From DATJPY01 sp035506135 (GTDB taxonomy: Bacteria; Myxococcota_A; UBA9160; PR03), in assembly GCA_035506135.1 (NCBI GenBank), contig DATJPY010000109.1, positions 1 to 39,016 on the forward strand: a stretch of DNA of 39,016 nt, in the 5' to 3' direction. Positions 8,832 to 17,953 of this stretch are shown here, in pieces. Under the pieces are notes generated by a model. That model saw only the letters and a list, made by a program, of their open reading frames with translations. It searched no databases and was not told the DNA's origin. The translations under genes and the position numbers were made by a program. How positions within the stretch are numbered: the first letter of the stretch is position 1; each line of letters begins with the position of its first letter.

Positions 8832-9827
8832 ATGTACCCCCACGCCCTGGACGTCTGGCGCTGCCCTTCGTGCCGCGGTGCCCTCGCGCTTCACGCCGAG
8901 ACCCGCGACGGGGAGGACGTGCTGACGGGCTGGCTCGACTGCGCTGCGTGCTCGGCGCGCTACCCGATCGCGAACGGCATCCCGCGCTTCGTGCCCCCCG
9001 AGAACTACAGCACCAACTTCGGCTTCCAGTGGAATCGCTTCGCGGAGCTGCAGGTCGACAGCGTCCAGCACAACACGACGAGCCGCGATCGGTTCTTCCT
9101 GCAGGCGGGAATCGGGCCCGGGGACCTCAAGGACAAGCGCGTGCTCGAGGCGGGGTGTGGAGGCGGCCGCTTCTCGGAGATCGCACTCGAGTCCGGCGCC
9201 GAGCTGTTCGCCGTCGACCTGAGCAACGCGGTCGACAAGAACCGCTCGTTGCATCGCGGGCATCCCCGGCTGCATCTCGCCCAGGCCTCGATCCTGTCGC
9301 TCCCGGTCCCCCCGGAGGCCTTCGACCTGGTGTTCTGCTTCGGCGTGCTGCAGCACACGCCGAGCCCCTCGGCCTCGTTCCGCGCCCTCGCACCGCTCGT
9401 GCGGCGCGGCGGCCGGCTCGCCGTCGACGTCTACGCCGCGCATCCGAAGCAGGTGCTCCACCTCAAGTACGCGCTGCGCCCGTTCACCCGGAGCCTCTCG
9501 GACGAGCAGCTGCTGGCGGCGATCGAGCGCTGGGCGCCGTCGCTGCTGGCGTTCGCGGAGCGGCTGCGCCGCGTCCCGCGCATCGGTCGCGCCCTCACCC
9601 GGATCGTCCCGCTCAAGATCCACGACGGCATCATGGACCACGAGCCGGCCGCCGAGCGCCTCCCGCTCGCGGTGTTGGAGACCTTCGACGCCCTGTCTCC
9701 CGCCTACGACCGGCCCCGCCCCCGCTGGCTCGTCCAGCGGTGGTTCGAGCGAGCCGGCTTCGTCGGGGTCGAGACCCGTTCGATCCGGAACGGCCTCAAC
9801 TACGGCTCGGGTGTGAAGCCTTCGTAG
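8832..9827 (+). CDS. Class I SAM-dependent methyltransferase with N-terminal zinc-ribbon (Trm112-like)
   Basis: A 331-residue protein. Cysteine pairs C11-x2-C14 and C37-x2-C40 form a likely zinc ribbon followed by YPIANGIPRF, the Trm112-like pattern often fused to methyltransferases. The SAM-binding motif I is VLEAGCGGG (104-112), followed by an acidic loop AVDLS and the post-motif FDLVFCFGVLQHT. It probably methylates a sugar or another small substrate during glycan assembly, but the substrate is unknown. The ATG has GGGAGG at 8823-8828. The gene lies between two glycosyltransferases with gaps of 24 and 10 nt, consistent with one operon. Confidence 0.88.
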   Translation: MYPHALDVWRCPSCRGALALHAETRDGEDVLTGWLDCAACSARYPIANGIPRFVPPENYSTNFGFQWNRFAELQVDSVQHNTTSRDRFFLQAGIGPGDLKDKRVLEAGCGGGRFSEIALESGAELFAVDLSNAVDKNRSLHRGHPRLHLAQASILSLPVPPEAFDLVFCFGVLQHTPSPSASFRALAPLVRRGGRLAVDVYAAHPKQVLHLKYALRPFTRSLSDEQLLAAIERWAPSLLAFAERLRRVPRIGRALTRIVPLKIHDGIMDHEPAAERLPLAVLETFDALSPAYDRPRPRWLVQRWFERAGFVGVETRSIRNGLNYGSGVKPS

Positions 9828-9837
9828 CGCGCGGGTG

Positions 9838-10983
9838 ATGCACGTCGTCTACGCCATCGACTGTCTCGGTAGCGGCGGTGCGCAGCGGCAGATGGTCGAG
9901 ATCGCGCGGCGCGTGAAGCTCGACACGGGTTGGCGCGTGAGCTGCGTCGTCTACCGGCGGGACGACTTCCACGCCGCGCGCCTCGCGGACGTCGAGATCC
10001 CGGTCGCCCTGATCCCGCGGAGCTGGAAGCTCGACCCGCTCCTGCCGCGCAACATCGCGCGCTGGATCGACGAGGCGCGGCCCGACGTGGTGCACGCTTT
10101 CATGACCGTCCCGTCGCTCTGGACGCTGCTCGCGCTGCACCATCTCCCGCGCAGTCGCCGCCCGGCGTTCCTCGCATCAGAGCGCGACGAGTCGATCGCC
10201 GCGACCCGCGCGCAGGGCTGGATGCAGCGCTTCGTCTGCCGCGGGAGCGACGCGGTGACCGCGAACGCGGAGATCGCGGCGCGCGCCATCGTCGACCGCC
10301 TCGGCGCGCCGCCGGCGCGCGTGCACTACGTCCCGAACGGGATCGATCTGGACGCGTGGGACCTGGCCGCGCAGCGCCCGTGCCCGCTTCCGCTCGAGCC
10401 CGGCTGCTTCCACCTCGCGCTGATCGGACGCCTGGAGCGGCAGAAGAACCACGCCCTGCTGATCGAGGCGCTGCGACGCATCGATCCCCGGCGCCGCGCG
10501 ACCTGGCGGATCTGGTTCCTCGGCGACGAGACCGGCGGCCGCGCCTTCGCCGCCGCGCTCGAGGAGAAGGCCGCCGCGGCCGGCCTGCAGGACCAGGTGC
10601 GCTTCGCCGGGCGCACGCGCGAGGTGGCGTCGCTGATGCGTGCCCTCGACTGCCTGGTGCTGCCGTCGCTGCACGAGGGCTTTCCGAACGTGGTGCTCGA
10701 GGCGATGGCGTCGCGGCTCCCCGTGGTGGCGTCGCGAGTCGGCGCGGTGCCGCAGCTCGTCGAGGACGAGCGCACGGGTTTCGTGTTCCCCTCCGAGGAC
10801 GCCGACGCGCTCGCTGCCGCATTGCTGCGTGTCAGCGAGCTCTCGGCCGCAGAGCGCGAGGCGCTCGGCAAGCGGGCCCGCGAGGTCGTCGAGCACCGCT
10901 ACACGATCGCCGTGTGCGCGCTCGCCTATCGCCGCCTCTACGAGTCCATGCTGCGCGCCGGCGCCGAAGACGACGCGGCGTAG
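9838..10983 (+). CDS. Glycosyltransferase family 4
   Basis: A 381-residue GT-B retaining glycosyltransferase. The N-terminus HVVYAIDCLGSGGAQRQMVE is the usual acceptor-side glycine-rich loop; the donor domain has LIGRLERQKNHALLIEA and LHEGFPNVVLEAMASRLPVVAS, the E-x7-E motif that binds the nucleotide sugar. The length is typical of the family. Donor and acceptor sugars cannot be inferred. GTG at 9835 and ATG at 9838 are adjacent in-frame starts; the ATG is used. The gene begins 10 nt after the methyltransferase stop, so the two are likely cotranscribed. Confidence 0.9.
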   Translation: MHVVYAIDCLGSGGAQRQMVEIARRVKLDTGWRVSCVVYRRDDFHAARLADVEIPVALIPRSWKLDPLLPRNIARWIDEARPDVVHAFMTVPSLWTLLALHHLPRSRRPAFLASERDESIAATRAQGWMQRFVCRGSDAVTANAEIAARAIVDRLGAPPARVHYVPNGIDLDAWDLAAQRPCPLPLEPGCFHLALIGRLERQKNHALLIEALRRIDPRRRATWRIWFLGDETGGRAFAAALEEKAAAAGLQDQVRFAGRTREVASLMRALDCLVLPSLHEGFPNVVLEAMASRLPVVASRVGAVPQLVEDERTGFVFPSEDADALAAALLRVSELSAAEREALGKRAREVVEHRYTIAVCALAYRRLYESMLRAGAEDDAA

Positions 10984-11004
10984 GCCCGGCGTCCCGGCGT
11001 GGGC

Positions 11005-11032
11005 TTGCGCGGCCCAGCGTCCCACCACACAA
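11005..11032 (+). promoter_or_regulatory. Candidate sigma70-type promoter before module A
   Basis: TTGCGC at 11005-11010 and CACAAT at 11027-11032 are separated by 16 nt, inside the 84-nt gap before the dehydrogenase gene. Three of six and four of six positions match the consensus. It would allow module A to be transcribed apart from the upstream glycosyltransferases. This is a weak call in GC-rich DNA. Confidence 0.3.
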
Positions 11033-11067
11033 TGCCGGGCCGCCTCCCGTTACCCGAGGACGAACGC

Positions 11068-12210
11068 GTGGACTTCCGCCCGACGCCCGATCAGCAAGCG
11101 CTGTGCGACGCGGTGCGGAGCTTCGGTCGCACGCTGAACGACGGGATGCTCGATCGCGACGCCCGCGGGGAGTTCTCGCGCGAGCGCTGGAAGCGCTGCG
11201 CGGAGTTCGGCCTCCAGGGGCTGCCGGTCCCCACCGAGTACGGCGGCGCCGGCCAGGACCTCACGACGACGCTGCTCGCGATGGAGGCGCTCGGCTACGC
11301 CTGCCGCGACAACGGCCTCGTCTTCTCGCTGAACGCGCAGATGTGGGCGTTCGAGCTGCCGCTGGTGCGCTTCGGCACCGAGGAGCAGAAGCGCCGCTAC
11401 CTCCCGCGCCTGTGCCGCGGCGAGATCGTCGGCGCGCACGCGGTCACCGAGCCCGACTTCGGATCCGACGCGATGTCGATGTCGTCGCGCTACGTGCGGG
11501 ACGGCGACGATTACGTCCTCGACGGCGCCAAGACCTTCGTGACGAACGGACCCATCGCCGACGTGATCCTCGCCTTCGCGACCGTCGACCGCGGGCTGCG
11601 TTCGGCGGGCCTCTCGGCCTTCCTCGTCGAGCGCGGGACGTCGGGGATGAGCACGTCGGCGCCGATCTCGAAGATGGGGCTGCGGACGTCGCCGATGGGC
11701 GAGATCGCGTTCTCCGGCTGTCGGGTCCCCGTCGCGCAGCGCCTCGGGGCCGAGGGCGCCGGCGTCGCGATCTTCAACGCGGCCATGGAATGGGAGCGCG
11801 CCTGCATCTTCGCGTCGCACCTCGGGAGCATGCAGCGCCTGATGGAGGACACGATCGCCTACGCGAAGTCGCGTAAGCAGTTCGGCCAGGCGATCGCGCG
11901 CTTCGGACCCGTGGCCGATCGCATCGTCGACATGAAGGTCGCCATCGAGGCCGGCCGGCTCCTCCTGTACAAGGTGGGCGCGGTCAAGGACGCCGGCGGC
12001 GACGCGGTGCTCGACGCCGCGGTGGCGAAGCTCTTCGTCTCCGAGGCGCATGTGCGGCAGGCCGTCGACGCCATCCAGATCCACGGCGGCTACGGCTATT
12101 CGACCGAGATCGAGATCGAGCGGGAGCTGCGCGACGCCATCCCGGGGACCATCTACTCCGGCACGAGCGAGATGCAGCGGAAGATCATCGCCCGCCTGCT
12201 GGGCCTGTGA
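11068..12210 (+). CDS. Acyl-CoA dehydrogenase-fold flavoenzyme, probable aminoacyl-carrier dehydrogenase (module A)
   Basis: A 380-residue FAD enzyme of the acyl-CoA dehydrogenase superfamily, with the AHAVTEPDFGSDAMS flavin loop (about 123-138) and a C-terminal GYGYSTEIEIERELRDA helix. The C-terminal position that is the catalytic Glu in medium- and short-chain enzymes is Ser364 (IYSGT). A glutamate lies instead at 243 in MEWERACI, the helix-G position used by isovaleryl-CoA dehydrogenase and by prolyl-carrier-protein oxidases of the PigA/PltE type. With the coupled adenylation and carrier genes this favours alpha,beta-oxidation of a carrier-bound amino acid; that is inference. GTG at 11068 is chosen because it aligns with the start of module B's enzyme and has GAGGA upstream. 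Its stop overlaps the ligase start (GTGA). Confidence 0.85.
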   Translation: MDFRPTPDQQALCDAVRSFGRTLNDGMLDRDARGEFSRERWKRCAEFGLQGLPVPTEYGGAGQDLTTTLLAMEALGYACRDNGLVFSLNAQMWAFELPLVRFGTEEQKRRYLPRLCRGEIVGAHAVTEPDFGSDAMSMSSRYVRDGDDYVLDGAKTFVTNGPIADVILAFATVDRGLRSAGLSAFLVERGTSGMSTSAPISKMGLRTSPMGEIAFSGCRVPVAQRLGAEGAGVAIFNAAMEWERACIFASHLGSMQRLMEDTIAYAKSRKQFGQAIARFGPVADRIVDMKVAIEAGRLLLYKVGAVKDAGGDAVLDAAVAKLFVSEAHVRQAVDAIQIHGGYGYSTEIEIERELRDAIPGTIYSGTSEMQRKIIARLLGL

Positions 12211-13823
12211 GCATGGCCACGCTCGTCGAGCTGATCGAGGCGGGCGCGGCGCGGGTGCCGGCGGACAAGGTCGCGGTGCGGTCGGGCGAGAACGGCGAGC
12301 ACGCGCTCACGTACGGGGATCTGCTGCGCGGCGCCCGGGGCATCGCCGCGGCGCTCTGCGACGCCGGGATCCGCCGCGGCGACCGGGTCGCGATCTGGAT
12401 GGACAAGGCGCCCGCCACCGTGCAGGCGATCCTCGGCATCCTGCTCGCCGGCGCCGCCTACGTCCCGCTCGATCCGCGCTCGCCGTGGCGCCGCTGCCGG
12501 ACCATCTGCCTCGATTCGGAGTCGGCCGCGCTCGTGGTGGACCGCGCACACCTCGGCGCGCTGCCCGAGCTGCTCGAGGGGTGCAAGCTCCGGCTCGTCG
12601 TCGCCGACGCGGAGCCCGAGGCGGCCGCCGCGGCGCTCGAGCGCTGCGCCGACCGCCCGGCGCTCCGCACGCTCGCCGACGCCGCGTCGTCATCGGGCGC
12701 CCCCCGCGTCGCGTCGCCCGCCGCCGACGATCTCGCGTACCTGCTCTACACGTCCGGCTCGACGGGGACACCGAAGGGCGTCGTGCATACGCACGGCTCC
12801 GGCGCCGCCTTCACGCGATGGGTCCTGGACCGCTTCGGGATCGCCGCCGCCGACGTGCTCTCGAGCCACGCACCCTTCCACTTCGACCTGTCGATCTCGG
12901 ATCTCTACGCCGCGCTCGGAGCCGGCGCGACCGTCCACCTGATCGGCTCGACCGAGGCGATGCTCGCGCCCTACCTGGTGCGGCGCGTGCCGGTCTGGGG
13001 CATCACCGTGTGGTACTCGGTGCCGTCGATCCTGACCGCGATGCTCGACGCGGGCGGGCTCGAGAAGGCCGGCTTCGGGCGGGTGCGCCTCCTGTTCTTC
13101 GCCGGCGAGGTGTTCCCGACGCCGCAGCTCCGCCGCCTGCGCCGCGCGCTGCCGCACGTCGGCCTCTTCAACCTGTTCGGTCCGACCGAGACGAACGTGT
13201 GCACGTACTACGAGGTCCCCCCCGACATCCCCGACGATTGGACCGCGGCCATCTCGATCGGGCGCGCGTGCGAGCACATGGAGACCTTCGCGCTCGACGA
13301 CGAGGGGCGCGCGTGCGGCGTCGGGGTCGAGGGCACGCTCTGGGCCGCGGGCGGCAACCTGATGCGCGGCTACTGGAACGACCCGCGCCGCAGCGAGGGC
13401 TCGCTGCGGCCGGACCCGCGCGGCGGCCCCGGGCTCGCGTACTGCACCGGCGACCGCGTCCGCCTGCAGCCCGACGGCAACTACGAGTTCCGGGGCCGGC
13501 GCGATCACATGATCAAGACGCGCGGCTACCGGGTCGAGCTCGGGGAGATCGAGAGCGCGCTGGCGGCGCATCCCGAGGTCCTGGAGGCGATCGCGGTGCC
13601 GCTGCCCCATCCGCAGATGGGCAACCGCGTCGTCGCCACCGTCGTCCCCCGCGCCGGACTCCAGCCGGCCCCGAGCGAGCTGCGCTCCTTCTGTGCCCGG
13701 CATCTTCCGATCTACATGGTGCCCGAGAGCATCGAGGTGGTGGAGGGCGTGCCGCGCACCTCCACGGGCAAGGCGGACCGGCAGGCGCTGCTGCAGCGCT
13801 GGACCGCGAAGGAGCCTTCATGA
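12207..13823 (+). CDS. Stand-alone amino-acid-type adenylation enzyme (module A)
   Basis: A 538-residue ANL-superfamily ligase that would activate a carboxylic acid as its AMP ester and load the carrier protein encoded next door. Core motifs are complete: TSGSTGTPKG (182-191), FGPTETN (324-330), YCTGD (412-416) and the catalytic lysine 522 in TSTGKAD. The sequence HFDLS places Asp227 where amino-acid-activating domains hold the substrate alpha-amino group, so an alpha-amino acid is more likely than a fatty or aryl acid. Overall it resembles D-alanine and L-proline AMP ligases. The residue pattern after Asp differs from module B (LSIS against LSIF), hinting at a different substrate. GTG at 12207 overlaps the dehydrogenase stop; ATG at 12213 is an alternative. 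Its stop overlaps the carrier ATG. Confidence 0.88.
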   Translation: MSMATLVELIEAGAARVPADKVAVRSGENGEHALTYGDLLRGARGIAAALCDAGIRRGDRVAIWMDKAPATVQAILGILLAGAAYVPLDPRSPWRRCRTICLDSESAALVVDRAHLGALPELLEGCKLRLVVADAEPEAAAAALERCADRPALRTLADAASSSGAPRVASPAADDLAYLLYTSGSTGTPKGVVHTHGSGAAFTRWVLDRFGIAAADVLSSHAPFHFDLSISDLYAALGAGATVHLIGSTEAMLAPYLVRRVPVWGITVWYSVPSILTAMLDAGGLEKAGFGRVRLLFFAGEVFPTPQLRRLRRALPHVGLFNLFGPTETNVCTYYEVPPDIPDDWTAAISIGRACEHMETFALDDEGRACGVGVEGTLWAAGGNLMRGYWNDPRRSEGSLRPDPRGGPGLAYCTGDRVRLQPDGNYEFRGRRDHMIKTRGYRVELGEIESALAAHPEVLEAIAVPLPHPQMGNRVVATVVPRAGLQPAPSELRSFCARHLPIYMVPESIEVVEGVPRTSTGKADRQALLQRWTAKEPS

Positions 13824-14077
13824 GCATCGAGTCGGACCTGCAGTCCTTCATCGCCGCCGAGGTCGTCGCGGACGGAGGCGAGGGCATCGGCCTCGACGAG
13901 CCGCTGATCCGCTCCGGTCGCATCGACTCGATGGGGCTGCTCCAGGTTCTCGGCTTCATCGAGGAACGCTACGGGGTGTATCTGTCGGAGACCGGAAGCC
14001 CGAGCGATTTCGAGAGCGTCGCCACGCTGGCCGCGGCGATCCGCCAGCAGCGCGGGGAGGCCGGGGCGGGCTCGTGA
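13820..14077 (+). CDS. Acyl/peptidyl carrier protein (module A)
   Basis: An 85-residue carrier protein. The phosphopantetheine attachment motif is GRIDSMG with Ser37, followed by a helix GLLQVLGFIEERYGV as usual for the fold. It would carry the activated amino acid as a thioester while the dehydrogenase acts on it and then present it to the acyltransferase encoded next. It overlaps the ligase upstream (ATGA) and the acyltransferase downstream (GTGA), so dehydrogenase, ligase, carrier and acyltransferase are translationally coupled in one unit. No phosphopantetheinyl transferase is encoded in the window. Confidence 0.9.
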   Translation: MSIESDLQSFIAAEVVADGGEGIGLDEPLIRSGRIDSMGLLQVLGFIEERYGVYLSETGSPSDFESVATLAAAIRQQRGEAGAGS

Positions 14078-14673
14078 CCGCGCGCGAGCGCTGGCGGGCG
14101 GACGTCGACCGCTACGTGGAGGCCTCCGGCGACCCGGACGCCTTCCTGCGGCGGTTCCGGATCATCCTCTTCACCGAGGGCGTCTGGGCGCTCTCGCTCT
14201 ATCGCTTCGGCCAGTATCTGCACGAGGAGGCGCCGAGCGCGCTGCGCGCGGTGCTCCGGGTTCCCTACCTGTTCGCCCGCAAGCTCCTGGTGATGATGAT
14301 CGGCATCCACCTGGGGCCGGAGACCCAGGTCGGGCCCGGCCTCTTCATCGCGCACTACGGAGGGATCTGGATCAACCCGCGCGTCCGCATGGGCGCCCAC
14401 TGCAACATCGCCCACGGCGTGACGATCGGCGCGCCGGATGCCGAGGCCGGCGCCCCCGTGCTCGGGGATCGCGTCTGGATCGGCGCGGGCGCGGTCGTGA
14501 CCGGCCCGGTGCAGATCGGCTCGGGCGCGGTGATCGGCGCCAACTCGCTGGTGAGCTCCAACCTGCCCGAGAACGCCGTCGCGGTCGGCGTCCCCGCGCG
14601 GGTGCTCGCCTACACCGGCTCCGAGAGGCTGATGAGCCGGGGAGCCGAGAGCCGCGCGCAGCGTCCGGCGTGA
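14074..14673 (+). CDS. Left-handed beta-helix (hexapeptide) acyltransferase, CysE-like (module A)
   Basis: A 199-residue protein with an N-terminal helical part (about 1-80, including a hydrophobic VPYLFARKLLVMMIG stretch) and a hexapeptide-repeat beta-helix from about 82 to 178. It aligns with serine O-acetyltransferase-like enzymes common in polysaccharide loci; His94 (IAHYGG) and His114 (IAHG) are candidate catalytic histidines. Because the gene overlaps the carrier gene by GTGA, the most economical role is transfer of the carrier-bound acyl or aminoacyl group to a sugar hydroxyl or amine rather than cysteine biosynthesis. This is inferred from context; an acetyl-CoA-dependent O-acetyltransferase remains possible. 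Confidence 0.82.
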   Translation: MTARERWRADVDRYVEASGDPDAFLRRFRIILFTEGVWALSLYRFGQYLHEEAPSALRAVLRVPYLFARKLLVMMIGIHLGPETQVGPGLFIAHYGGIWINPRVRMGAHCNIAHGVTIGAPDAEAGAPVLGDRVWIGAGAVVTGPVQIGSGAVIGANSLVSSNLPENAVAVGVPARVLAYTGSERLMSRGAESRAQRPA

Positions 14674-14695
14674 CGCCGAAGGATCCATCGACCCC

Positions 14696-16582
14696 ATGTG
14701 CGGCTTCTGCGGAGTGATCGGACCCGCCCGGCGCGCGGCCCCGGAGCGCATCGAGGCGATGGCGCGCGCGCTCCGTCACCGCGGCCCCGACGATGCGGGG
14801 AGCTGGACCGCGTCCTTCCCGGGAGAGAACGGAGACCAGGCGCTCGCCTTCGGGCACGCGCGGCTCTCGATCCTCGATCTGTCCCCGCTCGGACATCAGC
14901 CGATGCACTCGGCCGACGGCACGCTCACGATCACGTACAACGGCGAGATCTACAACTTCCGCGATCTGCGCGAGGAGCTGCGCCGCAGCGGATCGAGCTT
15001 CCGGTCGGAGTGCGACACCGAGGTGCTGCTCGAGGCCTATCGCGTCTGGGGCGTCGACGCCTTCGACCGCCTGATCGGCATGTTCGCCTTCGCCCTGTGG
15101 GACGCGCCGCGGAGGCGGCTGCTCCTGGTCCGCGACCGCCTCGGCATCAAGCCGCTCTACTACGCGCACGACCCGTCGGACGGTCTCCTGACGTTCGGCT
15201 CCGAGCTGCACGCACTGCGGGCCCACCCGAGCTTCGACCCCCGCATCGACCGCGAAGCGCTCGCCCACTTCCTGCAGAACTGCTACGTGACGGGCCCCGC
15301 GACGATCTACACCTCCGTGCGTCGCCTGCAGCCCGGCGACTACCTGGTGTGGCAGGACGGGCGCATCTCGACGCACACCTACTGGCGCCTCACCGATCCG
15401 CCCGACGAGCCGCCGCCGACCCGCTTCGAGGACGCCGTCGCGCGCCTCGAGCTCCTGCTCGGCGACGCCGTCGAGCGCCGCCTCATCGCCGACGTCCCGC
15501 TCGGCGCGTTCCTGTCGGGGGGCATCGACTCGAGCGCGGTGGTCGCGCTGATGCAGGAGCGCGCCACCCACAAGGTCCGCACCTTCTCGATCGGCTTCGC
15601 CGACCAGGGCTTCGACGAGGCTCCGTACGCGAGCGCCGTGGCGCGCCGGCTCGGCACCGACCACACGGAGCTCTACGTGCGGCGCGAGGAGGCCGTCCGC
15701 ATCGCGCACGAGCTCCCCGATCTCTTCGACGAGCCGTTCGGCGACAGCTCGGCGATCCCCACCGTCGCGCTCTCGCGCCTGACCCGCCGGCACGTCACGG
15801 TGGCACTGTCGGGCGACGGCGGCGACGAGATCTTCGGCGGCTACACGCACTACGCCAAGCTCCGCTCGCTGCTGCGCCCCTTCGCCGCGCCGCGATCCTT
15901 GCGGCGGCTCGCATCGGCGATGGCGCCGCTCGTCCCCGCGCCGAGCGTGCGGCGCGGCCTCGGGCACCTCGCGGCCGCGACGCCGGCGGAGCTCTCCGAG
16001 TCGCTGGTCCAGTTCTACTCGCTGGCCGAGGTCCGCGCAGCGTGCGGAGCGGTGCGGCCTCGCGACGGCTACCGGGCCGCCTTCGAGGGCGCGCCGGTCG
16101 CGGATCCGGTTCGCAAGGCGATGTTCGCCGACGCGCGCGTCTATCTGCCAGACGACATCCTGACCAAGGTGGACCGCGCCAGCATGTCGGTGGCGCTCGA
16201 GGCGCGCGTTCCGATCCTCGACCACCGCGTGGTGCGCTTCGGCCTCTCGCTGCCGCGAGAGATCACCTGGCACGGAGGGCAGACGAAGGCGCCGCTGCGG
16301 GCGATCGCCGCCCACCGGATCGGGCGGGAGCTGCTCGAGCGCCCCAAGCACGGCTTCGGAATCCCGATCGGCACGCTGCTGGCCGAGGAGCTGCCGCGCT
16401 GGACGGCGACGTATCTGGCACCCGACCGCCTCGCCGAGGAGGGCCATCTCGATCCGCGCGGCGTCGAGCGCCTGCTGGCCCGCGCGCGAGCCGGAGCGGG
16501 CCCCGACGCGGCGCCCTTGTGGAACCTGCTCTGCTTCCAGCGCTGGTTCGCTCGCAACCACCGGGGCGAGCAGGTCGACTGA
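14696..16582 (+). CDS. Asparagine synthase-like glutamine amidotransferase (copy 2)
   Basis: A 628-residue asparagine synthase (glutamine-hydrolysing) family protein with both domains: glutaminase Cys2 in MCGFCGVI, HRGPDD and YNGEIYNF, then the PP-loop SGGIDSS at 274-280 and SGDGGDEIFGGYTHYAKL. Active sites look intact. It lies 22 nt after module A and 2 nt before a glycosyltransferase, so it is part of the same plus-strand run. Amidation of a uronic acid or of an acyl or aminoacyl substituent is the likely role in this setting, by inference. ATG at 14696 must be the start because Cys2 follows directly; a GAAGGA sequence lies upstream. Confidence 0.93.
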   Translation: MCGFCGVIGPARRAAPERIEAMARALRHRGPDDAGSWTASFPGENGDQALAFGHARLSILDLSPLGHQPMHSADGTLTITYNGEIYNFRDLREELRRSGSSFRSECDTEVLLEAYRVWGVDAFDRLIGMFAFALWDAPRRRLLLVRDRLGIKPLYYAHDPSDGLLTFGSELHALRAHPSFDPRIDREALAHFLQNCYVTGPATIYTSVRRLQPGDYLVWQDGRISTHTYWRLTDPPDEPPPTRFEDAVARLELLLGDAVERRLIADVPLGAFLSGGIDSSAVVALMQERATHKVRTFSIGFADQGFDEAPYASAVARRLGTDHTELYVRREEAVRIAHELPDLFDEPFGDSSAIPTVALSRLTRRHVTVALSGDGGDEIFGGYTHYAKLRSLLRPFAAPRSLRRLASAMAPLVPAPSVRRGLGHLAAATPAELSESLVQFYSLAEVRAACGAVRPRDGYRAAFEGAPVADPVRKAMFADARVYLPDDILTKVDRASMSVALEARVPILDHRVVRFGLSLPREITWHGGQTKAPLRAIAAHRIGRELLERPKHGFGIPIGTLLAEELPRWTATYLAPDRLAEEGHLDPRGVERLLARARAGAGPDAAPLWNLLCFQRWFARNHRGEQVD

Positions 16583-16584
16583 CC

Positions 16585-17928
16585 GTGGCACCCCCGTCGG
16601 CGGCGCAGCGGGAGATCTCTCCCGAGAGCGGTCGGGCGAAGCGGCACGTCCTGCTGGTGGCCTCCGCGTTCCCGCCGTCGGCGGGCCCGGGCGCGCGCCG
16701 GGCGCTGCGCTTCGCGCGCGGCCTCGCCGCGCACGGCATGCGCGTGAGCGTGCTGACGCTGGAGGACCGGTTCCACTATCTGGGGATCGATCCGCTGTCG
16801 CGAAGCGACGCCGAGGGCTCGTTCGAGGTGCTTCGCACCGGCACCTGGGATCCGATCGCGCGCATGAAGGCGCGCCGGGGCTTGAGCCAGCACGGCGTGG
16901 TGCATCCCGGAGGAGCGACGACGCCGTCGGGCGACCGCCCCATCGCACCCCTGCCCGTGCGCATGGCCTCGGAGGTGCTGCGAAGCGTGCTGCTGCCGGA
17001 CACCGAGGTCGCATGGGTTCCTCCCGCGTCGCGGCGGGCTCTTGCGGTCCACGCGCGCGACCCGATCGACGTCGTGATCGCGACGCTGCCGCCGCGCTCC
17101 GCCCTGGTCGGTGCCGCGTACATCGCGGGGCGCACCGGCGCCCGGCTCGTCGTCGACTATCGGGACCCGTGGGCCGCCGATCGCGCGCACAGCCCTCCCC
17201 GCCCACGCTGGCTGCAGGCGATCGATGCGCGCATCGAGCGGCGCTGCCTGCGCCGCGCGGCGCTCGCGCTCTTCACCTCGCCGTCCGCGCTCGCCTTCTA
17301 CCGCCGGGAGTTTCCCTGGCTCCCGCGCCTCGAGGTGCTCTACAACGGAATCGACAGCTGGACGCCTCGCGCGGACGGCTCGCCGCCGCCGCCTCTCACG
17401 TGGACCTACGCCGGCGAGCTCTACGACGGCCGCAACCTGACGGTCGTGGTGCGCGCCATGGCCGCGCTGCGCGAGCGAGTCGACGCGCGGCTCGTGGTGG
17501 TCGGCAGCGAGCCCACGGCGGAGCGCGCTCTCGGGCGCGAGCTCGGGGTCGAGGACCGGATCGAGTACGTCGGACGGCTGCCCTTCCGCAGCACGCTCGA
17601 GCGCCTGCGCCGCTCGCATCGCCTGGTCGCGATGATTCCGGCTGCGCACTCGCTCTCGATTCCGGCGAAGGTCTTCGACTACCTCGGGACGCGGCGGCCG
17701 CTGCTCCTGCTGTGCGACCCCGACCACGCGGCCGCCGCCGTGCTGGCCGGGATCCCGCAGCACCGCGTATTGCACCCCGACGACGTTGCGGGGGTCGAGG
17801 TCCTCCTTTCGGAGGATGCGGCCTCGCTGTGCGGGGGCGGCATGCCCGACGTCGATGCCGAAGCACTCGAGCGGTTCGACGCCGGCGCGCAGATGCGCCA
17901 GCTAGCTGGCTGGATCCGCGAGCTCTGA
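16585..17928 (+). CDS. Glycosyltransferase (GT4-like, WcaI-type N-terminus)
   Basis: A 447-residue GT-B protein. The N-terminus HVLLVASAFPPSAGPGARRA is the sugar-transferase acceptor loop of exosortase- and O-antigen-type enzymes; VIATLPPRSALVGAAYIA and VVDYRDPW follow, and the C-terminal domain has TWTYAGELYDGRNL and IPAKVFDYLGTRRPLLLL, where a conserved E is replaced by D in KVFDYL as in several members of this group. Its exact sugar is unknown. GTG at 16585 begins 2 nt after the amidotransferase stop, implying coupling. It is the last gene before a 126-nt gap with a hairpin and a promoter-like element, so it probably ends the first plus-strand transcription unit. Confidence 0.85.
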   Translation: MAPPSAAQREISPESGRAKRHVLLVASAFPPSAGPGARRALRFARGLAAHGMRVSVLTLEDRFHYLGIDPLSRSDAEGSFEVLRTGTWDPIARMKARRGLSQHGVVHPGGATTPSGDRPIAPLPVRMASEVLRSVLLPDTEVAWVPPASRRALAVHARDPIDVVIATLPPRSALVGAAYIAGRTGARLVVDYRDPWAADRAHSPPRPRWLQAIDARIERRCLRRAALALFTSPSALAFYRREFPWLPRLEVLYNGIDSWTPRADGSPPPPLTWTYAGELYDGRNLTVVVRAMAALRERVDARLVVVGSEPTAERALGRELGVEDRIEYVGRLPFRSTLERLRRSHRLVAMIPAAHSLSIPAKVFDYLGTRRPLLLLCDPDHAAAAVLAGIPQHRVLHPDDVAGVEVLLSEDAASLCGGGMPDVDAEALERFDAGAQMRQLAGWIREL

Positions 17929-17953
17929 GGGCCCGCGGCCCGCGAGTGCCCGA

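Noticed and set aside
11068..12210. Fatty-acid beta-oxidation by acyl-CoA dehydrogenases
   Set aside because: No hydratase, thiolase or ETF genes are present, the C-terminal catalytic Glu is absent, and the genes are coupled to adenylation and carrier proteins.
11068..14673. A D-alanylation (Dlt) system, given a DltA/DltC-like pair
   Set aside because: There is no DltB-type membrane acyltransferase or DltD, and the partners are a dehydrogenase and a beta-helix acyltransferase.
14074..14673. Serine O-acetyltransferase for cysteine biosynthesis
   Set aside because: The gene overlaps the carrier gene inside a glycan locus and has no cysteine synthase partner; a glycan acyltransferase role fits better.
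14372..17206. A 944-codon open frame on the minus strand
   Set aside because: It lies antisense to the beta-helix acyltransferase, amidotransferase and glycosyltransferase genes, encodes low-complexity Arg/Ala/Gly-rich sequence without motifs, and is a side effect of high GC content.
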